Source: Kibdelosporangium persicum
GTDB taxonomy: Bacteria; Actinomycetota; Actinomycetes; Mycobacteriales; Pseudonocardiaceae
Assembly (NCBI RefSeq): GCF_013280595.1
Contig: NZ_JAAATY010000001.1
Location: forward strand, 811,987 to 875,986
DNA: 64,000 nt
Direction: 5' to 3'
Below are positions 26,376-35,144 of this stretch, one piece after another. The translations under genes and the position numbers were made by a program. Within the stretch, counting starts at the first letter, position 1, and each line of letters starts with the position of its first letter. A model generated the notes under the pieces. That model saw nothing but the letters and a program-made list of their open reading frames with translations. It searched no databases and was not told the DNA's origin.

Positions 26376-27088
26376 GAGACGTCCTCTCCGCCGAGTGGCT
26401 GAAGATCCGCACCACGCGATCGAGCCAGTACGTCCTGCTCGCGGTGGTCGTGATCGCCGTGGTGGGAATCCTGCTGGCGTACGCGTGGGCACAAACGTGG
26501 AACGGCATGTCTCCGCAGAGCCGGGCTCGCCTCACGGACAGTTCGATCGAGGACACCACGGCACCGCTGCTTCACTTCTGCCTGGGCGTGCTCGGTGTCC
26601 TGATCATCACGGGCGAGTACGCGACCGGCATGATCCGCACCAGCCTGACGGTCGCGCCAAGGCGACTTACGGTCCTGCTGTCGAAGGCCGTCGTCATCGG
26701 TGCCCTTGCGTGGGTTTCGGGGCTCCTGGTGACCTTCTCGACGTATCTGGTGAGCCGGGACATCCTGGCGAGTCGCGGGTTTCCCGCCTACGCGGCCTCG
26801 TTCGGGGAAGAGTTACCCGGACTGGTCGGGGCAGGCAGCCTGCCGACGGTGATCGCCCTTGTCGGGCTGGGACTGGGTGCTGTGCTCCGATCCACTGCGG
26901 GCGCGTTGTTCGCGATCGCCGCGCTGGTGTTCATCGTGCCGGCCCTCATCGGTTTCCTGCCTGACCCATGGGACGACCGCATCGGTTCGCTGATGCTTCC
27001 CCATGTGACCGATCCGCTCGTCGCAACCGGTTATGTCGTTGTGGCACTGGGTGCCGCGGCCGTGGCGATGGTCCGTAGGGACGTCTGA
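26372..27088 (+). CDS. ABC-2 type exporter permease
   Basis: A 238-residue membrane protein with six hydrophobic segments. It opens with the cytoplasmic helix pattern DVLSAEWLKIRTTRS usual in ABC-2 permeases paired with DrrA/BcrA-like ATPases, and contains GEYATGMIRTSLTVAPRR, a conserved loop. Overlap with the ATPase stop (ATGA) indicates coupled synthesis. A decayed paralogue follows directly. Confidence 0.9.
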   Translation: MRDVLSAEWLKIRTTRSSQYVLLAVVVIAVVGILLAYAWAQTWNGMSPQSRARLTDSSIEDTTAPLLHFCLGVLGVLIITGEYATGMIRTSLTVAPRRLTVLLSKAVVIGALAWVSGLLVTFSTYLVSRDILASRGFPAYAASFGEELPGLVGAGSLPTVIALVGLGLGAVLRSTAGALFAIAALVFIVPALIGFLPDPWDDRIGSLMLPHVTDPLVATGYVVVALGAAAVAMVRRDV

Positions 27089-27090
27089 CC

Positions 27091-27536
27091 GACGTTCTTC
27101 GTTCTTCGATTTCGGTCGAGTGGGTGAAGATCCGCTCGGTCCGGTCGAGTTATGGCGAGGACAACCCGACGCCCGAACGCAGAACTAGTGTCCAAGCGCC
27201 CGTCATGGAGCAGAGCTCGGAGTACTTGCCTCACCGGCGAGTACACGGCCGGGACCGTCGCCTCCAGCGTGACCGTCCGACCACACCGGACTCTCGATCA
27301 ACTGTGGCGAAGGCGTCGTTGTCGCAGCAGTGTCGCTGGTTTGGTGTTCCGGCTGAGCGCGTTCGGCGTGGCTCGGTGGATCGTCGGCGACGCTGTTGTG
27401 GTCGGCTCTCGGTACCGAGCGGATCGCGGGCGGCTCGGTTGCCGCCGCGATCATGCCGGTGGCCTCCGTGACGGTCGCGCTGGGCGGCGCCGTTCTGAGC
27501 TCGGTCAGGCGGGCCGTGCCGCAACGCACGGCCTAA
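27091..27536 (+). pseudogene. Degraded second ABC-2 permease
   Basis: Starting 2 nt after the intact permease, the sequence reads DVLRSSISVEWVKIRSVRSS, matching that permease's N-terminus. After a frame change it gives LTGEYTAGTVASSVTVRPHR, equivalent to the paralogue's GEYATGMIRTSLTVAPRR. A further frame change gives IAGGSVAAAIMPVASVTVAL and a C-terminus ending PQRTA-stop (27534-27536). At least two frameshifts and a large internal loss are needed, and no start codon remains. It is a relic of a tandemly duplicated permease. Confidence 0.75.
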
Positions 27537-28021
27537 CGCCGACCGCGCATTGCTTCACCGACTGCGGGAAGGAGGACAACGATCTCTGCGAGCAGCCACA
27601 GAACCAGGGACAGCGCCAGAGCGGCGATGAATTCGCCACCGCCGTCCACGAGGACCCGGATGACCGCGTAGATGTAGTAGAGCACCACGACCGCGCCGAG
27701 GACCACGAGGATCCACCGGGCGAACGCGAGCCGTGCCGCCAGCAGGATCGCGAACAGCGCGAAGGTGCAGGCGACCGAGATCCCCGTGGCGATACCGAAG
27801 TCGACATTGCCGGTGACGTCCTCGGCGAACGCCATGCCGGGCACCGAGATGACCGCTTCCACGCTGGTCGTCGTCCCGTCCCAGGAAATGATCGAGACCA
27901 CCAGGGAGAACACCGCGCACAGGAAGAACAATGCCGCCGCGATGTAGGCGGGAGCCGTGTTGTGGCGTGGGGCGTAACCGCCGTAGGGCGGCTGCGGCCA
28001 ACCGGGACCTGGATAACTCAT
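27533..28021 (-). CDS. Small four-helix membrane protein
   Basis: A 162-residue protein with a short Pro/Tyr/Gly-rich cytoplasmic N-terminus (MSYPGPGWPQPPYGG) and four transmembrane segments at roughly residues 26-46, 75-95, 98-120 and 128-150. No family is recognised. The ATG at 28021 begins the characteristic Pro-rich leader; a GTG nine codons upstream is possible and neither has a good ribosome binding site. Its 3' end overlaps the end of the permease relic by 4 nt. Confidence 0.65.
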   Translation of the reverse strand: MSYPGPGWPQPPYGGYAPRHNTAPAYIAAALFFLCAVFSLVVSIISWDGTTTSVEAVISVPGMAFAEDVTGNVDFGIATGISVACTFALFAILLAARLAFARWILVVLGAVVVLYYIYAVIRVLVDGGGEFIAALALSLVLWLLAEIVVLLPAVGEAMRGRR

Positions 28022-28126
28022 GTGCAGGAGTATCAACGATGACGTCACGCAGGACTGGACGAACCACCAAGAACGGCCGACGCCGGCGGCCGGGTGGACG
28101 CCGGGTGCGGTCTCCGACCGCCGCGA

Positions 28127-29479
28127 TCAGTCGATGAGGAACGAAGGCAGCGGCCTGGTGTCGTTCTCCGGGACCCACCGGCCGTCCTCGAGCCGGTAGT
28201 TCAGCGCCGGACCATTGGTCACCAGCGTGCGCAGTGCGTGCACGAGGCGGTCCACGTGCTCGGTTGTAGTGCCCAGTCCGATGCTGGCCCGCAGGGCGCG
28301 CTGCTCGCTCGACCCGGCTTTGGTGAGCAGGCGGCGAGTCGCGATGTGGGCACAGAACGCGCCGTCGCGGACACCGATGCCGTACTCGGCGGACAACGCG
28401 GCTGCGATCAGGCCCGCGTCATGGCCTGCGATCGTGAAGCTGACGACACCGACTCGCGGACCGTCGAAGATGCTGAGCTCTGTCAGGCCTGGCACCTCGC
28501 GCAAACCGGTGCGCAGACGGTGCAGCAGGGCGATCTCGTGTGCCTCGATGTCCGCCCACCGTGCGGCGATCGTCTTGCATGCCACGGCAAGGGCGTGCAC
28601 GCCGACGACGTTCGGAGAGCCGGCCTCGTGCCGCTCGGGCACCGCGGACCATGCGACGCCCAACCGGTCTCCCCAGCTCACCACGTGCTTGGTGGCGCCA
28701 CCGCCCGCCAGGTATGGCTCCGCCGCCTGCAACCAGTCGGCACGGCCGATCAGCACACCAGCGCCGAAAGGGGCGTACAGCTTATGTCCTGACAACACGA
28801 CGTAGTCGACGTTCCACGACCGGATGTCGATGGGCCGATGCGGCGCCAACTGTGCCGCGTCCAAGGCGACCCGCGCACCGTGCCGCCGGGCGACCGCGGC
28901 GAGTTCCTCGATGGGCCACAACTCACCGGTCACATTGGACGCTCCGGTGATCACCACGAGCCGGGGGCCGATGGGTGCGGCGGCCAAAGCCGCGTCCAGG
29001 GCGATGACGGCGTCACCCGGGGACGCCGGAGTCTGGACTCGCCGGACCCACGGGCCCTTCCACGGCAGCAACGCCGCGTGGTGCTCGGTGTCGAACAGCA
29101 CGACCGCGGTCGCCTTGGGCAGCGACCGGGCAAGGAGGTTGAGTGAATCAGTCGAGTTCCGGGTGAAGACGACCGTGTCACGGGTGCGGGCACCGACGAA
29201 GTCACGCAGCACATCGCGGGCACGCTCGTAGACCTTGGTGGAGACCTGGGAGGCGAACCCCGCGCCTCGGTGGACGCTGGCGTACCAGGGCAGGAGTTCG
29301 TCAACCGCGTCCTGCACGGCGCTCAGACAGGGCGCGCTGGCGGCGTGGTCGAGGTTCGCGTACTGGATCTGCTCACCGGTGGCGAGCGGGACGGTCAGGG
29401 CGGCGCTGACGACCGGCGGCACCTGCACCGGCGCCTGGTCCTGCGCGAACTGGCGTTGACTGGGAAGTGCGAGCGTCAT
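28127..29479 (-). CDS. Class V aminotransferase, cysteine desulfurase/selenocysteine lyase-like
   Basis: A 450-residue PLP enzyme. The PLP-lysine is in VLSGHKLYAPFGAGVLIG. The preceding GASNVTGELWPIEELA and DAAQLAPH segments match cysteine desulfurases of the SufS/CsdA type, and GAFCAH near residue 380 is a candidate for the active-site Cys loop. It is not next to iron-sulfur genes. A SAM-IV riboswitch in its leader puts it under S-adenosylmethionine control, which points to a role in sulfur amino-acid metabolism rather than general cluster assembly. GGAGGAG precedes the ATG. Confidence 0.88.
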   Translation of the reverse strand: MTLALPSQRQFAQDQAPVQVPPVVSAALTVPLATGEQIQYANLDHAASAPCLSAVQDAVDELLPWYASVHRGAGFASQVSTKVYERARDVLRDFVGARTRDTVVFTRNSTDSLNLLARSLPKATAVVLFDTEHHAALLPWKGPWVRRVQTPASPGDAVIALDAALAAAPIGPRLVVITGASNVTGELWPIEELAAVARRHGARVALDAAQLAPHRPIDIRSWNVDYVVLSGHKLYAPFGAGVLIGRADWLQAAEPYLAGGGATKHVVSWGDRLGVAWSAVPERHEAGSPNVVGVHALAVACKTIAARWADIEAHEIALLHRLRTGLREVPGLTELSIFDGPRVGVVSFTIAGHDAGLIAAALSAEYGIGVRDGAFCAHIATRRLLTKAGSSEQRALRASIGLGTTTEHVDRLVHALRTLVTNGPALNYRLEDGRWVPENDTRPLPSFLID

Positions 29480-29483
29480 CTCT

Positions 29484-29645
29484 GGCTCCTCCGGGCCTCA
29501 GGGACCCACGAGGGTCCGCGCTTGCCCGGCCACGGTGTTGTGGCGGGCCTGGTCCTCACCCGGGGCACCCCACCGCGGTAGGAGGGTTGCCGGCCAGCAA
29601 GCCGGGGCTTGACGCTGGCGCTCATGACCTTCGTTTCGAACAGTA
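29484..29645 (-). promoter_or_regulatory. SAM-IV riboswitch leader of the aminotransferase gene
   Basis: Minus-strand sequence from 29629 begins GGTCATGAGCGCCAGCG and contains the conserved blocks AAGCCCCGGCTTGCTGG, CCGGCAACCCTCC and GCGGTGGGGTGCCCCGGGTG, closing with GAGGACC near 29551. These match the SAM-IV aptamer of actinobacteria, which binds S-adenosylmethionine. A P5-like hairpin follows (29521-29550). A 6-bp hairpin (29502-29517) then lies just before the GGAGGAG ribosome binding site, a plausible expression platform. A TACTGT hexamer at 29640-29645 could be the -10 box. SAM would be expected to lower expression. Confidence 0.85.
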
Positions 29646-29948
29646 GCGGACGGACGCCGTCTCACGCGACCACCGCACGGGCGAAATGTGCTGTACACCA
29701 CAGGCCGACAGGCCAGCGGTCCGTTGGCACACGACGAAGGAGGGGTGCGAACGCACAGGTGAGAGTCTGTTTTCGGACAGGTGGCGCCGGGTGTCAGTTC
29801 GGTGTCGATCACGGCCGAGCGTGGCGGGCACCGAGACCTCGGCGCGGCGGCGGGCGTGGTCGCACGCGGGGCGGTCGCTGTCAGTGACCGCGCCTGTCCC
29901 TTGAGACGGACGCGGTCAGGTGGCGACTCTGTCGTGGAAGGAGGTGGT
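29646..29948. other. Spacer between antiporter and SAM-IV leader
   Basis: These 303 bases hold no convincing gene; frames here are Arg-rich with no start or motif. It contains a terminator-like hairpin for the antiporter and presumably the upstream promoter of the riboswitch transcript. Confidence 0.5.
29886..29917 (-). terminator. Hairpin downstream of the antiporter gene
   Basis: GACCGCG (29886-29892) pairs with CGCGGTC (29911-29917), and an inner GTCC/GGAC pair extends the stem. It lies about 32 nt beyond the antiporter stop codon. There is no T-tract, so it may act with Rho or as a 3' stabiliser. Confidence 0.4.
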
Positions 29949-31427
29949 TCAGTCGCCGTGTTCGCCGCGCCACCGGGCGTGCCGGCCCGCGCGGTCGATC
30001 GCGCGGATTCTGCGTTCAGTCGCGTCCCGGGCTTGCCGGGTGGTGACCACGAGGATGTGGTCGTGGATTTGCAGGCGCGTGGTGGGTTCGGGGGTGAAGG
30101 CGGCGTCGTCCCGGGTGACCAGGCTGACCGTGGCGCCAGGGGGTAGCCGCAGCTCGGTCAGGTAGACGCCGTGCAGTTTCGAGCCTTCCGGGATCTTGAC
30201 CTGGATCAGCTCGGCCCCCAGCTCGTCCAGCGGGGCCGAGTCGACCTCCACGTGCTTGGACTGGGCGCCCTTGCTCAGGCCGAGGGTCCGCGCGACCAGC
30301 GGGAGCGTGCCGCCTTGCACCAGGGTCAGCACGATCACGAGCACGAACACCGCGTCGACCAGGTTGCGGGCACCGGGCAGGTCCTCGCTGAGCGGGATCA
30401 TCGCCAGCACGATGGGCACCGCGCCACGGAGGCCCGCCCAGGACAGGAACACCTGTTCTCGCCACGGGACACGGAAGGGCAGCAACGACAGGAAGACCGA
30501 CAACGGGCGTGCCAGCAGCAGGAGCACTGCCGCCGCGACGAGGCCCGGCACAACGGAATCGAGCAGACGAGCCGGGGAGGCGAACAGGCCGAGCAACACG
30601 AACAGGCCGATCTGGGACAGCCAGCCCAGGCCTTCGGCGAACGACAGCGTGTCGGCGCGGTGCGGGAGCTGGGAGTTGCCCAGCACCAGGCCGGCGACGT
30701 AGGTGGCGAGCAGGCCGGAGGCGTGCGCGAGCTGGCCGGTGGAAAAGGCGACGACGCACACCGCGACGGTGGCCAGCGGGTACAGGCCGGTGGCGGGCAG
30801 GGCGACCCGCCGCAGGATGAGACCGCCGATCCAGCCCAGGCCCACGCCGATCAGTGCGCCCGCCGCGAGCTCGTACACGGCCAGCAGCGGGAAGACCCAG
30901 TCGATCGTGGTCGCGGTGGACAGCACGACCACGGCTATGTACGACGGCGCGTCGTTGAAGCCGGATTCGAGTTCGAGTGAACCGACGACCCGTTTGCTGA
31001 CGCCCAGACCGCGCAGGACGCTGAAGACAGCGGCGGCATCCGTCGAGGCGAGCACGGATCCCCACAGCACGGCCTGTTTCCAGTCCAGGCCGAGGATGAA
31101 GTGCAGACCCGCCGCGGTCACCCCGATACTGACCGCTACGGCCACAGTGGACAGTGCGATGCCGATGCCCATGGACAGCCGGACATCCGACCATCGCGTG
31201 GTCAGGCCGCCCTCGGTGAGGATCAGCACCAGGGCGGCGAGCCCGAGTGCCTGCGTGAGCTGGGCGTCGTCGAAGCGGATGCCCAGCCCCGCCTCGCCGA
31301 TCGCGACCCCGATGCCCAGGTACAGCAACAGCGAAGGCAGGCCAAGCCGGACTGACACCCGGACCGCGAGCACGGCCACGAGTACTACGGCAGCCCCGAT
31401 CCCCAGGGCAAGGGTCAGCCCAGTCAC
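29949..31427 (-). CDS. Potassium/proton (CPA1, NhaP2/CvrA-like) antiporter
   Basis: A 492-residue protein with about 12-13 transmembrane segments. The conserved ion-site region reads ASTDAAAVFSVLRGLG followed by LELESGFNDAPSY, as in CPA1 NhaP-type exchangers. After the membrane domain come a cytoplasmic TrkA-C-like domain (IQVKIPEGSKLHGVYLTELR) and a basic tail. It exchanges monovalent cations for protons across the cell membrane. The TrkA-C domain points to K+/H+ exchange with ligand control, which is family knowledge rather than proof. Confidence 0.9.
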   Translation of the reverse strand: MTGLTLALGIGAAVVLVAVLAVRVSVRLGLPSLLLYLGIGVAIGEAGLGIRFDDAQLTQALGLAALVLILTEGGLTTRWSDVRLSMGIGIALSTVAVAVSIGVTAAGLHFILGLDWKQAVLWGSVLASTDAAAVFSVLRGLGVSKRVVGSLELESGFNDAPSYIAVVVLSTATTIDWVFPLLAVYELAAGALIGVGLGWIGGLILRRVALPATGLYPLATVAVCVVAFSTGQLAHASGLLATYVAGLVLGNSQLPHRADTLSFAEGLGWLSQIGLFVLLGLFASPARLLDSVVPGLVAAAVLLLLARPLSVFLSLLPFRVPWREQVFLSWAGLRGAVPIVLAMIPLSEDLPGARNLVDAVFVLVIVLTLVQGGTLPLVARTLGLSKGAQSKHVEVDSAPLDELGAELIQVKIPEGSKLHGVYLTELRLPPGATVSLVTRDDAAFTPEPTTRLQIHDHILVVTTRQARDATERRIRAIDRAGRHARWRGEHGD

Positions 31428-31448
31428 GCCCGCATTGTCTCATCTGTC

Positions 31449-31733
31449 CTAAGTGCTCTCGGTCAGCAGCTTGTTGAGCCGTTCGGCCGCATCCGCTGGT
31501 GCGCGTGACAGCTCGACAATCTTGTCGCGGCCTCGTTCACCCGCCACAAGAGACACATCCGCCTTGCGCACACCAAAAATCTTGGCCAGAACGGCACGAA
31601 GGTGCTCGTTCGCCTTCCCTTCGACCGCGGGCGCCGCGACGGCAACGATGAGAGCGTTCTCACCCCAGCGGCCACCGACCCGGTCCTGACGTGCGCCGGG
31701 TTTCACCCGGACAGCGAAGCGGAACTCCACCAA
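31449..31733 (-). CDS. DUF167 (YggU) family protein
   Basis: A 94-residue basic protein with the family hallmarks VRVKPGARQDRV near the N-terminus, VAAPAVEGKANEHL in the middle and VSLVAGERGRDKIVEL. It lies 21 nt upstream of the antiporter gene on the same strand, so the two may be co-transcribed. The molecular function of the family is not settled. Confidence 0.9.
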   Translation of the reverse strand: MVEFRFAVRVKPGARQDRVGGRWGENALIVAVAAPAVEGKANEHLRAVLAKIFGVRKADVSLVAGERGRDKIVELSRAPADAAERLNKLLTEST

Positions 31734-31907
31734 GCGATTATCCAGGGTGTTGCCAGTTCACGCCGGTTCTGGCGAAAAACCCAGATGAACCTGACGGGAA
31801 CGCGACTACGGGAGGCACTGCGAGCGGTACAGACGGCGGTCGACCAGTCGGCTGGACGTGCTGGTGAACAGATGCTTGCCGCACGGCGGCGTGAACGGGA
31901 AAGAAAC

Positions 31908-31934
31908 GGCCCGGCTCACCAGGTGAGCCGGGCC
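31908..31934. terminator. 13-bp GC-rich hairpin
   Basis: GGCCCGGCTCACC (31908-31920) and GGTGAGCCGGGCC (31922-31934) form a perfect stem with a minimal loop. On the minus strand it lies 70 nt past the pyroglutamyl-peptidase-like gene, so it probably terminates that transcript; an AAAGAAA tract on the left reads as T-rich on the minus strand. The remaining 31734-32005 shows no gene. Confidence 0.7.
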
Positions 31935-32005
31935 GCCGAGAACCCGGGTTGGTGCCGCACTTCGGCATCAGCCCGTTCGACGCAGGTGCGCCGGGTGATC
32001 TCAGG

Positions 32006-33265
32006 TCAGGACAGCGCCACCTCGACGATGCTCCTGACCTGAGCGACGATGTCGATCCGGTTCTGTTCGAAGACCGGGTCGGTGACCGCCGTTGTGTTGT
32101 CCGGGGCGAATTGCAGAACCGGTGTGTGCACGTGGCCACCGGGAATCGTCAGTTTCAACGCGTCACGCAGAAGCGTTGTGCGGTAAGCGATTTCGTTGGA
32201 CAGGTAGCTCCCGCCGCCGCCCGCCCTGGCGATCGAGCCTTCCGTGGGCCCGGTCGGCGAAACCACGGGCGTGGTGGTGCCAGGCCGGATTTCGGTGACC
32301 GAGGTGTTGTCGAAGACGGGGAAACGGCCGGTGGACGCGGCGACGATCTTGGCGTACGGCAGCGTCGTCGGCACGAACTCGGGCTGTGGTGTCACCGTCG
32401 GCACGCCCGCGGGGATCGGAATCGTCGTGGCGCGGTTCTCGTTGTCGTTGTCCAGGCCGGTGTGCCAGCGGCCGTTGTAGCGCTCGATGTCCACTCTGCC
32501 TACACGGCCTTGGCTGACCGTCGTGAACATGTCGAGTTTCGGCAGCGCGGCCAGGAACGTGCGCTCGACCATCCCCGCTTCGAACGGCGTCCACAGCACC
32601 GGGAACATCGCCGTCTGCACGACAGCCGGGCCCTGCGGCGTCTTGAGCATCACGCCGTCCAGCGCCAAGGCGGTCGCCCCGGACGGGTTGCTGCGGCGGA
32701 TGTCCCCGTCGAGCTGGAACGGGTCGAAGCCACTGACCAGGACCCGTTTCACCCCGGCCGGGAACGCGACCGAATCCTGGCCGCGCGAGCTGGTCTCCAC
32801 CGAGCCGATCAGCTCGGTCCTGGCCGCGTCGGACAGGGCGAAGCTGGGCAACCATTGCCGCAGCGCCTTCGTCAGCGCGAGCCGCGCCCAGTACAGCGGA
32901 CGGTCGTCGGCGCGGGGCAGGTCACCTCCTGCCGGCCCACGACCCTGCACGCGGTCGACGGCCGCCCGCCACAACCCGGCGGCTTCCTGCTTGACCACAT
33001 GATCTGCCTGTTGCTTCGACCGGACAACGCACAGCAGTCGTTCGAACCGGCTCCCGAACCGGTCGAAACCACTACGCCGCAACACTTCCTGGGGAACCGC
33101 CAGGTCGAGCCTGCGTTCCGAGACGGTCACCGGCACGGCGCGGTCGTAGCAGTCGGCGGCCTGCTCATGGGCGAAGGCGAGCGGAGCCGTGACGATCACC
33201 GCCCCGGCGACGATTCCGCAGGTCACGGCCCTGCGCAGCAAAGTTCTCACGAAGATCCTCCTCAC
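32006..33265 (-). CDS. Secreted pyroglutamyl-peptidase-I-like protein with Cys-to-Ser change
   Basis: A 419-residue exported protein. The signal peptide ends at LAFA (about residue 32). The second half matches pyroglutamyl peptidase I (family C15): VLVSGFDPFQLDG (175-187), VSQGRVGRVDIERYN with Glu261, SYLSNEIAYR (353-362) and GGHVHTP with His380. In the active family the third motif is YxCN with the catalytic Cys; here it is YLSN with Ser356. Glu and His are retained. The signal peptide is unusual for a normally cytoplasmic family. Activity is uncertain. Confidence 0.75.
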   Translation of the reverse strand: MRRIFVRTLLRRAVTCGIVAGAVIVTAPLAFAHEQAADCYDRAVPVTVSERRLDLAVPQEVLRRSGFDRFGSRFERLLCVVRSKQQADHVVKQEAAGLWRAAVDRVQGRGPAGGDLPRADDRPLYWARLALTKALRQWLPSFALSDAARTELIGSVETSSRGQDSVAFPAGVKRVLVSGFDPFQLDGDIRRSNPSGATALALDGVMLKTPQGPAVVQTAMFPVLWTPFEAGMVERTFLAALPKLDMFTTVSQGRVGRVDIERYNGRWHTGLDNDNENRATTIPIPAGVPTVTPQPEFVPTTLPYAKIVAASTGRFPVFDNTSVTEIRPGTTTPVVSPTGPTEGSIARAGGGGSYLSNEIAYRTTLLRDALKLTIPGGHVHTPVLQFAPDNTTAVTDPVFEQNRIDIVAQVRSIVEVALS

Positions 33266-33413
33266 GTCGGTCTATGCAACCAGGGCGGACAGTGGTCACA
33301 CAGGCGCCGAAAGTTTGCTCGATGCGGCAGAGAGGGCCGAGGCCGGCCACTCAGACGGGCCGCTGCAGGACCAACCTCCGGGAGGCGGCTCAGCGGAGCC
33401 GCGCGGACCACGG

Positions 33414-35066
33414 TCAGAAGCCGCTGAGGAACGCCGCAGTGACGGTCACCGCTTTGTCCGACGTCTTGCCGTCCTTCACCAGGACCGCGAACGCCACATC
33501 ACCGCGGAAGCCGACGAACCAGCCGTGGGCGTTGTCGCCCTGGTTCTCCGTTTCGGCCGTGCCGGTCTTCCCGTGAACCGACCGGAACCTCTTCAGCTCG
33601 GTGGCCGTCCCCGACTGCACGACCTCACCCATCATCGCCTGGACCTGGCCGAGCACGGCTGCGGGCGGCGCCTGGTAGCCCGCCAGGACCTGGGTCTGGG
33701 CGTCCTTGCGCAGGGTCGGGGTGACCGGCTTCTTCGCCGCCACGGTGGCCGCGACGAGGGCCATTCCCAGTGGCGAGGCGACGACCTTGCCTTGGCCGAT
33801 GCTGTCCTCGACGCGTTGGACCGCGCTGTCCGCGGCCTCCACCTTGCCCAGCTCCGACTTGATCCCGGGGATGTCGTAGTCGGCGTTGAGGCCGAGCTGG
33901 GTGGCCGCCTTCCGCAGTCCGTCGGCCGGGAGCTGGCCGGCGATCTGACCGAAGGTCGTGTTGCACGACCGGGCGAAGGCGTTGCGCAGCTTCGCGTTCG
34001 GCACGTCGAAACCGTCGTTCTTCAGGACACGGCCGCTGATGGTGGCCTGGGCCGGGCACGCCACCGGCGAGTCCGGGGTGAGGCCCTGCTGCTGGATCGC
34101 GGCGGCCGCGGTCACGATCTTGAACGCGGACCCCGGGGCGTACTGGCCGCTCAGCGGGTTGCTGTCCGGGCCGCTGGCCGCTTCGTTCTGGGCCACGGCG
34201 AGTATTCCGCCGGTGGACGGCTTGATCGCCACGATCATCGTGGGCTCGCTCGCCTTGGCGACCGCGTTCTGCGCGGCGACGGCGATCTTGGCGTTCAGCG
34301 TCGACTTCACCGCCTCGGTCGAGGTCTGTGCCGGCTTCTCACCGAACAGCGTCTCGACGTCCTTGCCCGCGGCGTCGACGATGGCCACGTACCGGGCGTC
34401 GGTGGTGCCGCCGCCGCTCGCACCACCGACGAGGGTGTTCATCAACGACGGGGAGATCTTCGGGTCCAACGGCTTGGCCGTGGAGCCTTCCCAGACGGCG
34501 ATCGGCGTGCCGTCGTCGCCGAGCACCGCGGGCTGGCCCGCCTGGCCGATCTTGCCGATCACCGCGATGGTCTGCCCGGCCTGCAACTTCCCGTGCAGGA
34601 CCGTCGGCGCCCACTTCACCTGCCACTTGCCGTTCACCCTGGCCAGTTGGACCGAGACGGACCACTTGTTGGCGCTGGCCACTTTCAGAGTAGCCTCGAC
34701 AGGAACGGTGACCGTGGCGGCGCCGGGCTGTGGGTCCGCGGACGGCTTACGGGTGTACGTCAGCGTGCCGGCCGGAACGCCTTTGTGAAGAGCCGTGATC
34801 GCTTGCCGCGCCGCGTCCGGGTTGTCCGTCAACGCGGCGGCTTCGGCGGCGTTGCCCGAGGACAGGGCCTTGAGGAACGGGTCGATCACCTGGCTGGTCG
34901 ACGGCCCGTTGCCGACGGTGGGGATCTCCGGGCCGTCTTTCGCCGTGTTTCCAGCGCTGTCCCCCTCGGAGGACGGCGGCCATAAGACAAGAACCCCGGC
35001 GACGATGATTGTCACCGCCGCCAGGGCTCCGCCGATCAGGATCGCGCGTCTCTTGCCGTCCGTCAC
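33414..35066 (-). CDS. Penicillin-binding protein with NTF2-like (MecA_N) domain
   Basis: A 550-residue peptidoglycan transpeptidase. It has an N-terminal membrane anchor (residues 8-29), an NTF2-like MecA_N domain (about 57-165), a dimerisation-like region and a transpeptidase domain with all three active-site motifs: SAFK (313-316, catalytic Ser313), SCN (367-369) and KTG (500-502). The architecture resembles MecA/PBP2a-type proteins and mycobacterial Rv2864c. There is no lipobox. It lies alone between the pyroglutamyl-peptidase-like gene and ileS and probably crosslinks cell wall outside the membrane. Confidence 0.93.
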   Translation of the reverse strand: MTDGKRRAILIGGALAAVTIIVAGVLVLWPPSSEGDSAGNTAKDGPEIPTVGNGPSTSQVIDPFLKALSSGNAAEAAALTDNPDAARQAITALHKGVPAGTLTYTRKPSADPQPGAATVTVPVEATLKVASANKWSVSVQLARVNGKWQVKWAPTVLHGKLQAGQTIAVIGKIGQAGQPAVLGDDGTPIAVWEGSTAKPLDPKISPSLMNTLVGGASGGGTTDARYVAIVDAAGKDVETLFGEKPAQTSTEAVKSTLNAKIAVAAQNAVAKASEPTMIVAIKPSTGGILAVAQNEAASGPDSNPLSGQYAPGSAFKIVTAAAAIQQQGLTPDSPVACPAQATISGRVLKNDGFDVPNAKLRNAFARSCNTTFGQIAGQLPADGLRKAATQLGLNADYDIPGIKSELGKVEAADSAVQRVEDSIGQGKVVASPLGMALVAATVAAKKPVTPTLRKDAQTQVLAGYQAPPAAVLGQVQAMMGEVVQSGTATELKRFRSVHGKTGTAETENQGDNAHGWFVGFRGDVAFAVLVKDGKTSDKAVTVTAAFLSGF

Positions 35067-35144
35067 TACGTCCCACCCCCGTCTAATGGGTCACCCCAGA
35101 CCCATTGGCAGCATGCCAGAGGTGTCAACGTAGCGACAGGTGAG

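Noticed and set aside
29609-29887. A plus-strand frame opposite the SAM-IV aptamer.
   Set aside because: Its first codons are the complement of conserved riboswitch sequence and the rest is Arg-rich noise.
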